Shown here piece by piece: positions 13,196 through 13,502 of a stretch of 13,502 nt of DNA; the first letter of the stretch is position 1, and each line of letters opens with the position of its first letter. Position numbers and translations under genes: made by a program. Below the pieces are notes generated by a model. It was given only the letters and a program-made list of their open reading frames with translations, searched no databases and was not told the DNA's origin. This stretch comes from an uncultured Bacilli bacterium (lineage in GTDB: Bacteria; Bacillota_I; Bacilli_A; RF39; UBA660): assembly GCA_947627405.1 (NCBI GenBank), contig CANQVY010000022.1, forward strand, positions 1-13,502, given 5' to 3'.

Positions 13196-13502
13196 TATTC
13201 AAATAATTCTCCCTTACTAATTCATATTTATAAAAAGCTAATAATCCATCATAAAATGTATAAGAAGATTCTTCTTCTACTTCATCAATTTTATTAAAAC
13301 CTAATTTTTCAAATATTCTACAAGATGCTATATTTTCTTTTACAGCACCAGAAGAAATACCATTTATTTTTACCTCCTTAAACATATAATCTATCATAGC
13401 TTTTGCTGCTTCTGTTGCATAACCATTTCCTTGATAAGCGGGATCTATATACCAACCCACATCACGAACCGTTATATCTTCTCCGCTTTCTTGAGCAGAT
13501 AC
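13182..13502 (-). CDS. RimJ/RimL-type GNAT acetyltransferase, C-terminal part (runs off right edge)
   Basis: The frame is open from base 13502, so the 5' end lies outside; the GTG at 13460 is an internal valine codon, not a start. The visible part has DVGWYIDPAYQGNGYATEAA, in which QGNGYA is the acetyl-CoA pyrophosphate loop. It is followed by NIASCRIFEKLGF, the usual C-terminal GNAT motif of the RimJ/RimL branch. These enzymes acetylate protein N-termini or small molecules; the substrate cannot be told. It overlaps the start of the frameshifted GNAT by 14 bases and heads, as far as seen, a three-gene minus-strand operon. Confidence 0.85.
   Translation of the reverse strand, partial: VSAQESGEDITVRDVGWYIDPAYQGNGYATEAAKAMIDYMFKEVKINGISSGAVKENIASCRIFEKLGFNKIDEVEEESSYTFYDGLLAFYKYELVRENYLNNENN

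Noticed and set aside
1..13502. CRISPR array, rRNA or insertion sequence ends
   Set aside because: No regularly spaced repeats, rRNA motifs or transposase genes were seen on either strand.

Overview
The window looks like chromosomal DNA of an AT-rich, endospore-forming member of the Bacillota (Firmicutes). The grounds are very low GC, strong GGAGG-type ribosome sites, extended -10 promoters, and recognisable scpA/scpB, spoIIAA, sigF, spoVAC-spoVAD-spoVAE and dacF genes. The lineage cannot be fixed from the sequence alone. Nearly every gene is on the minus strand; the one clear plus-strand gene encodes a small RNHCP zinc protein.

Left part (1-3543). A GNAT-type gene runs off the left edge, followed by tRNA-Leu(CAA) and the overlapping pair scpA-scpB (condensin partners). 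Next comes an orphan protein with a transglutaminase-like Cys-His-Asp core, then the plus-strand RNHCP gene, which appears to be transcribed without a leader.

Sporulation part (3572-9417). Reading leftwards in transcription order: the 3' part of dacF (forespore D,D-carboxypeptidase), a DUF3298 protein, an unrecognised 451-aa secreted or anchored protein, spoIIAA, sigF, then spoVAC-spoVAD-spoVAE. Two 0A boxes (Spo0A sites) precede spoIIAA. A SigG-like promoter, placed directly after the sigF terminator, precedes spoVAC. The classical operon order is dacF-spoIIAA-spoIIAB-sigF, but here spoIIAB is absent and the SpoIIAA serine that SpoIIAB phosphorylates is an alanine. The locus therefore lacks both the kinase and its target residue.

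Right part (9418-13502). dacF is cut at its conserved SGND active-site codons by DNA carrying a large serine recombinase, a small companion gene and a leader with a terminator. Beyond that lie a RelA/SpoT-ThiE pseudogene mosaic, a papain-like small protein, a frameshifted GNAT and a second GNAT that runs off the right edge. The 5' part of dacF is not in the window. The arrangement resembles skin-type elements that interrupt sporulation genes and are excised during development. A plain disruptive insertion is the alternative.

The most noteworthy points are the SpoIIAB-less spoIIA operon with a non-phosphorylatable SpoIIAA, and the recombinase element inside dacF, whose recombinase ends in host-derived codons.
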